Both the position numbers and the translations under genes were made by a program. Under the pieces are notes generated by a model that was given only the letters and a program-made list of their open reading frames with translations, had not been told where the DNA came from and ran no database searches. From contig JAFUXY010000351.1 in the NCBI GenBank assembly GCA_017477005.1, positions 1 to 7,675 on the forward strand: a stretch of DNA of 7,675 nt, read 5' to 3'. Source of the DNA: Lachnospiraceae bacterium. Its GTDB lineage: Bacteria; Bacillota; Clostridia; Lachnospirales; Lachnospiraceae. Positions within the stretch are counted from its first letter, which is position 1. Every line of letters begins with the position of its first letter. Positions 5,102-7,675 of the stretch are shown here, piece by piece.

Positions 5102-6763
5102 ATGTCAAACAAAGCATCCCGGGTTTTGATCGTGGACGATATGCCGATCAACCGCATTATTTTAGCCTCTCTTTTGGCCTCAAACGGAGTCAATTCCGAC
5201 CAGGTAGAGACCGGGCAGGAATGTCTCGAGTTCTGCCAGCGCAAGAAATACGACCTGATCCTTTTGGATCACCGCATGCCGGAGCTTGACGGCGTGGACA
5301 CCCTGGTGCATCTGAAAAAAATCTTTGAGGAACAGGGCGAGGCTACCCCTGTGATCTGCCACACGACGGAGGACGCGCGAAACAACATCAATCTCTACAA
5401 AGCGGCTGGATTCGCCGATGTGCTGATCAAGCCCATCGATCCCAAGCAGATGTCTGAGATTTTGATGACCTATCTGCCCGAGGGACATTCCACAGGCTCT
5501 TCTGACGCTTCCGAAGAAGAGGCGCAGATTGTCGACGAGCTAGACAAGCTCCCCCTGTGGCTCAAATCCGTTCCAAAGATCGATCTGGTATCCGGCATCA
5601 AGCATTGCGAAACGGCGGAGGATTATTTGGACACGCTCTTCGTCTTTGCCTCTTCGATTGAAACCAAATCCGCAGAGATCGAGAGCTTCTTCAAAAAGCA
5701 AAATCTGACGATGTACACGCTGCGGGTACACTCCTTGAAAAGCATCGCCCGGCTTGTCGGCGCCACACAGCTTGCGGACGACGCGGCTGCGATGGAAACG
5801 GCTGGCAAGACCGATGATTACCAGAAAATATACCAAAAAACGCCCTCCTTGTTGGCGGATTACCGCAGCATCGGACGACTGCTCGCGCCGATACTAGAGG
5901 AAGAAGACAAACCCATTCCGATCCCTCGTCCGACTGACGCAATGGCTGCCAAAAAGTCTCCGGAGAAACGCCAGATCACCCGGCGGAAGATCCTCTTCAT
6001 CGAAGGTACACAAGGCAGCATTATCAACAAGGGCATCTACAAACACTTGGAAGACGCAGATTTCTCCATTATCGGCATCGCCGACGAGCCAGATGAGATC
6101 ATGCACCACCGCCTGGACGCGGATCTGCTGCTGTATTACCCCGAGGGAGACGACCTGGAGCACATCCGTGTAGTGTCCAGCCTGCTGTACGAGATCTGCC
6201 GGGACAACGGAAAGACGCTGTGCCTGATCGGCGACGCGCAGGATATCGAAACGGCCCAGTCCTCGATGGGCAGCGCTTTCGCAGCTCATACCTATCCCCG
6301 CCCCGTCAATCTGAATGCCTTTGTCAAGGATATGATCTATTTTTCCGACCGCCAGGCAGAATACCGAAGGAAAAAGAATATCGTGGTCGTTGACGACGAT
6401 CCGGATTATCTTTCCATCATCCAACACTGGCTTGCAGACCGCTACAACGTCTATTGCTTCAAAAACGGCGACGACGTGCTCGCCGCGCTACTGGCAATGC
6501 GGCCGGATCTGGTGCTTTTGGATTATGAAATGCCCGATATGGACGGCTTCGATCTGATGAAGCGGATCAAGGACGATCATCGGACATACAAAATCCCCAT
6601 CATCTTCCTTACCGGGAAAAACGACAGGGATCAGGTCATCCGCATCCTCGAACACAAGCCCGATGGGTATTTGCTGAAATCCTCGCAAAAGGATACGCTT
6701 CTGGACGCTATTCATCGGTTCTTTTCCGAAAGCATCCTGAAGAAAACCTCCGAGGAGCTTTGA
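5102..6763 (+). CDS. Multi-domain phosphorelay protein: REC - Hpt - degenerate REC - REC
   Basis: This is a 553-aa cytoplasmic signalling protein with four domains. REC1 (about 6-125) has Asp12/Asp13, phospho-acceptor Asp56 (LLDHRMP), Thr88 and Lys110 (IKPID). An Hpt domain (about 150-265) carries the phospho-His in VHSLKSIARLVGA, His210. A REC-like domain (295-415) has lost the acidic pair, and Tyr346 stands where the phospho-Asp should be, so it is probably a pseudo-receiver. REC2 (425-545) has Asp431/432, Asp474, Thr504 and Lys526. There is no kinase, DNA-binding or enzymatic output domain. The protein probably shuttles phosphate between receivers through the Hpt, with an unlinked histidine kinase supplying it (inference). 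A relative lies convergently 4 bp downstream. Upstream are a duplicated -10 and a clean ribosome binding site. Confidence 0.9.
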   Translation: MSNKASRVLIVDDMPINRIILASLLASNGVNSDQVETGQECLEFCQRKKYDLILLDHRMPELDGVDTLVHLKKIFEEQGEATPVICHTTEDARNNINLYKAAGFADVLIKPIDPKQMSEILMTYLPEGHSTGSSDASEEEAQIVDELDKLPLWLKSVPKIDLVSGIKHCETAEDYLDTLFVFASSIETKSAEIESFFKKQNLTMYTLRVHSLKSIARLVGATQLADDAAAMETAGKTDDYQKIYQKTPSLLADYRSIGRLLAPILEEEDKPIPIPRPTDAMAAKKSPEKRQITRRKILFIEGTQGSIINKGIYKHLEDADFSIIGIADEPDEIMHHRLDADLLLYYPEGDDLEHIRVVSSLLYEICRDNGKTLCLIGDAQDIETAQSSMGSAFAAHTYPRPVNLNAFVKDMIYFSDRQAEYRRKKNIVVVDDDPDYLSIIQHWLADRYNVYCFKNGDDVLAALLAMRPDLVLLDYEMPDMDGFDLMKRIKDDHRTYKIPIIFLTGKNDRDQVIRILEHKPDGYLLKSSQKDTLLDAIHRFFSESILKKTSEEL

Positions 6764-6767
6764 CCTT

Positions 6768-7675
6768 TTATCTCTTATCCAAAAACCCAGCAATCCCTTT
6801 CAGGAGCGCCGCTTTCCCCAGGGTCTTTGGCAAAAAGCCCTGGGGATTCAATTTCTCCGCCCGGCTCACATTCTCCCGATCTTCGGTACCGCTCAAAAAC
6901 ACCACTGGAATATCCGCGGACTCGCTGTTTTCGCGGATCCACCGCAGCGTCTCCGGCCCATCCATTCCCGGCATATAAAAATCCAACAGGATCAGATCCG
7001 GATGCTCGGTCTTCAAATGCCGCAGCGCGCCGGCACCGGAATCCGCCGTCTCGACCTTGTATCTCCTGCCCAGCCAACGGGACAACAACATCTGATAATC
7101 CTTGTCGTCGTCCACCAAAAGAATCTTCTTTTTGATACTGCTCATGCGTCTTCCCCTTTCTCTGGGCTTTCCTGCCGAAGACCATAGCTCCAAAGTCCCT
7201 GCTTCCTCGGCTTTTCGCTGCTCCTGCGCCAGCCGTTCCTTCGCCTGCTTCTGCTCGCCGACCTCCTTCAAGAGCGGCGACAGATATTCCTTCAAGCCCT
7301 TGTACAAGGAGGTAAATACGACATGCCCCGCCCGGATTGCCGCTGTATCGAGCTGGCTTCCGGCCTCTTCCAAACCTCTGGCCAGATCCGAAAGCTCATC
7401 GGCGCCCACCGAACGCGTCATGGTCTTCAACGCATGAATCTTGACCGTGTACGTGTCCCAATCTTCGATACTATAGGCTCGTTCAATCTCTTCGGCGCGC
7501 TCGTCAATCGAGGCCGCGAAAATATACAGCGCTTCCATGTACTCGTTGACGCCGCCACAGTATTTCAACCCCTGCTGCGGATGCAGCAGCCCGATCCGCA
7601 AAAGCCAGGGCGGCAGGCTCGTCTCATCCGGCTCCTCATCCACGAACTCCTCGCCCTCCGACACCTTGATCTCAG
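6768..7675 (-). CDS. Hpt - receiver phosphorelay protein (partial, 5' end beyond window)
   Basis: The frame is open to the right edge; codons Glu-Ile-Lys precede the GTG at 7664, so that GTG need not be the true start. Counting from it, an Hpt domain spans about 17-140 with the phospho-His in KIHALKTMTRSVGA (His77). A charged, Gln/Glu/Lys-rich linker (140-173) may be helical. The receiver (177-298) has Asp185/186, phospho-Asp228 (LLDFYMP), Ser258 and Lys280. The Hpt and receiver align clearly with those of the convergent 5102-6763 gene. By comparison, an N-terminal receiver probably lies beyond the edge. The pseudo-receiver of the relative is missing here. No output domain is visible. The stop lies 4 bp from the neighbour's stop. 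An internal start in the linker could add a free receiver. Confidence 0.9.
   Translation of the reverse strand, partial: EIKVSEGEEFVDEEPDETSLPPWLLRIGLLHPQQGLKYCGGVNEYMEALYIFAASIDERAEEIERAYSIEDWDTYTVKIHALKTMTRSVGADELSDLARGLEEAGSQLDTAAIRAGHVVFTSLYKGLKEYLSPLLKEVGEQKQAKERLAQEQRKAEEAGTLELWSSAGKPRERGRRMSSIKKKILLVDDDKDYQMLLSRWLGRRYKVETADSGAGALRHLKTEHPDLILLDFYMPGMDGPETLRWIRENSESADIPVVFLSGTEDRENVSRAEKLNPQGFLPKTLGKAALLKGIAGFLDKR
7145..7159 (-). promoter_or_regulatory. Possible internal translation start for a free receiver
   Basis: AAAGGGG (7159-7153) followed by seven bases and an in-frame ATG (7145-7143) sits exactly at the end of the linker, just before the receiver (MSSIKKKILLVDDD). Initiation here would give a 125-aa stand-alone receiver ending at 6768, besides the full protein. 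Spacing and sequence are as good as those of true starts in this window, but a purine-rich linker encoding Arg/Glu/Gly can mimic this by chance. Confidence 0.4.

Noticed and set aside
5894..6427. Minus-strand open frame of 177 codons opposite the phosphorelay gene
   Set aside because: It is antisense to well-conserved Hpt/receiver coding sequence, and no family is recognised in its product.

Overview
The window looks like a chromosomal segment of a low-to-moderate GC Gram-positive bacterium, probably a Clostridia/Eubacteriales-type Firmicute. This is an inference from the strong AGGAGG-type ribosome binding sites, the TGCTATAAT extended -10 boxes, the tRNA-Trp sequence and the protein families. 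I cannot name the species.

Left part (1-1742): the end of an integrative mobile element sits against a tRNA-Trp gene. The visible cargo is a tyrosine integrase and the start of a small Cys-rich ORF that runs off the left edge, both on the minus strand. Between the integrase and the tRNA are repeated TTTGACAACACTT boxes, which look like integrase arm sites, and a strong terminator. The tRNA 3' end faces the element, as expected for integration at a tRNA 3' end. The other end of the element lies outside the window.

Middle (1743-3665): a minus-strand block carries a gene fusing a DUF1810 domain to an NAD(P)H-hydrate epimerase (NnrE/YjeF_N) domain. It is preceded by a HicB-type antitoxin gene whose toxin partner hicA survives only as a 3' fragment. 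That fragment still overlaps hicB in the classic ATGA arrangement. A strong promoter lies exactly at the truncation point. A second, divergent promoter then leads into an array of 32-bp-periodic AAAATGTTGA repeats with hairpin symmetry, in front of a plus-strand AAA ATPase/DUF4143 gene (3666-4973).

Right part (4974-7675): two related phosphorelay proteins face each other tail to tail with only 4 bp between their stop codons. The complete one (5102-6763) reads receiver - Hpt - degenerate receiver - receiver. The second is cut by the window edge and shows Hpt - linker - receiver, with a well-formed ribosome binding site inside the linker that could also yield a free-standing receiver. Neither has a visible DNA-binding output domain and no histidine kinase gene is in the window, so they look like phosphate-transfer hubs served by kinases encoded elsewhere.

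The less ordinary items are the DUF1810-NnrE fusion, the decapitated hicAB operon, the 32-bp repeat operator/hairpin array before the ATPase, and the paired multi-domain phosphorelay proteins with their duplicated -10 promoter and possible internal start.
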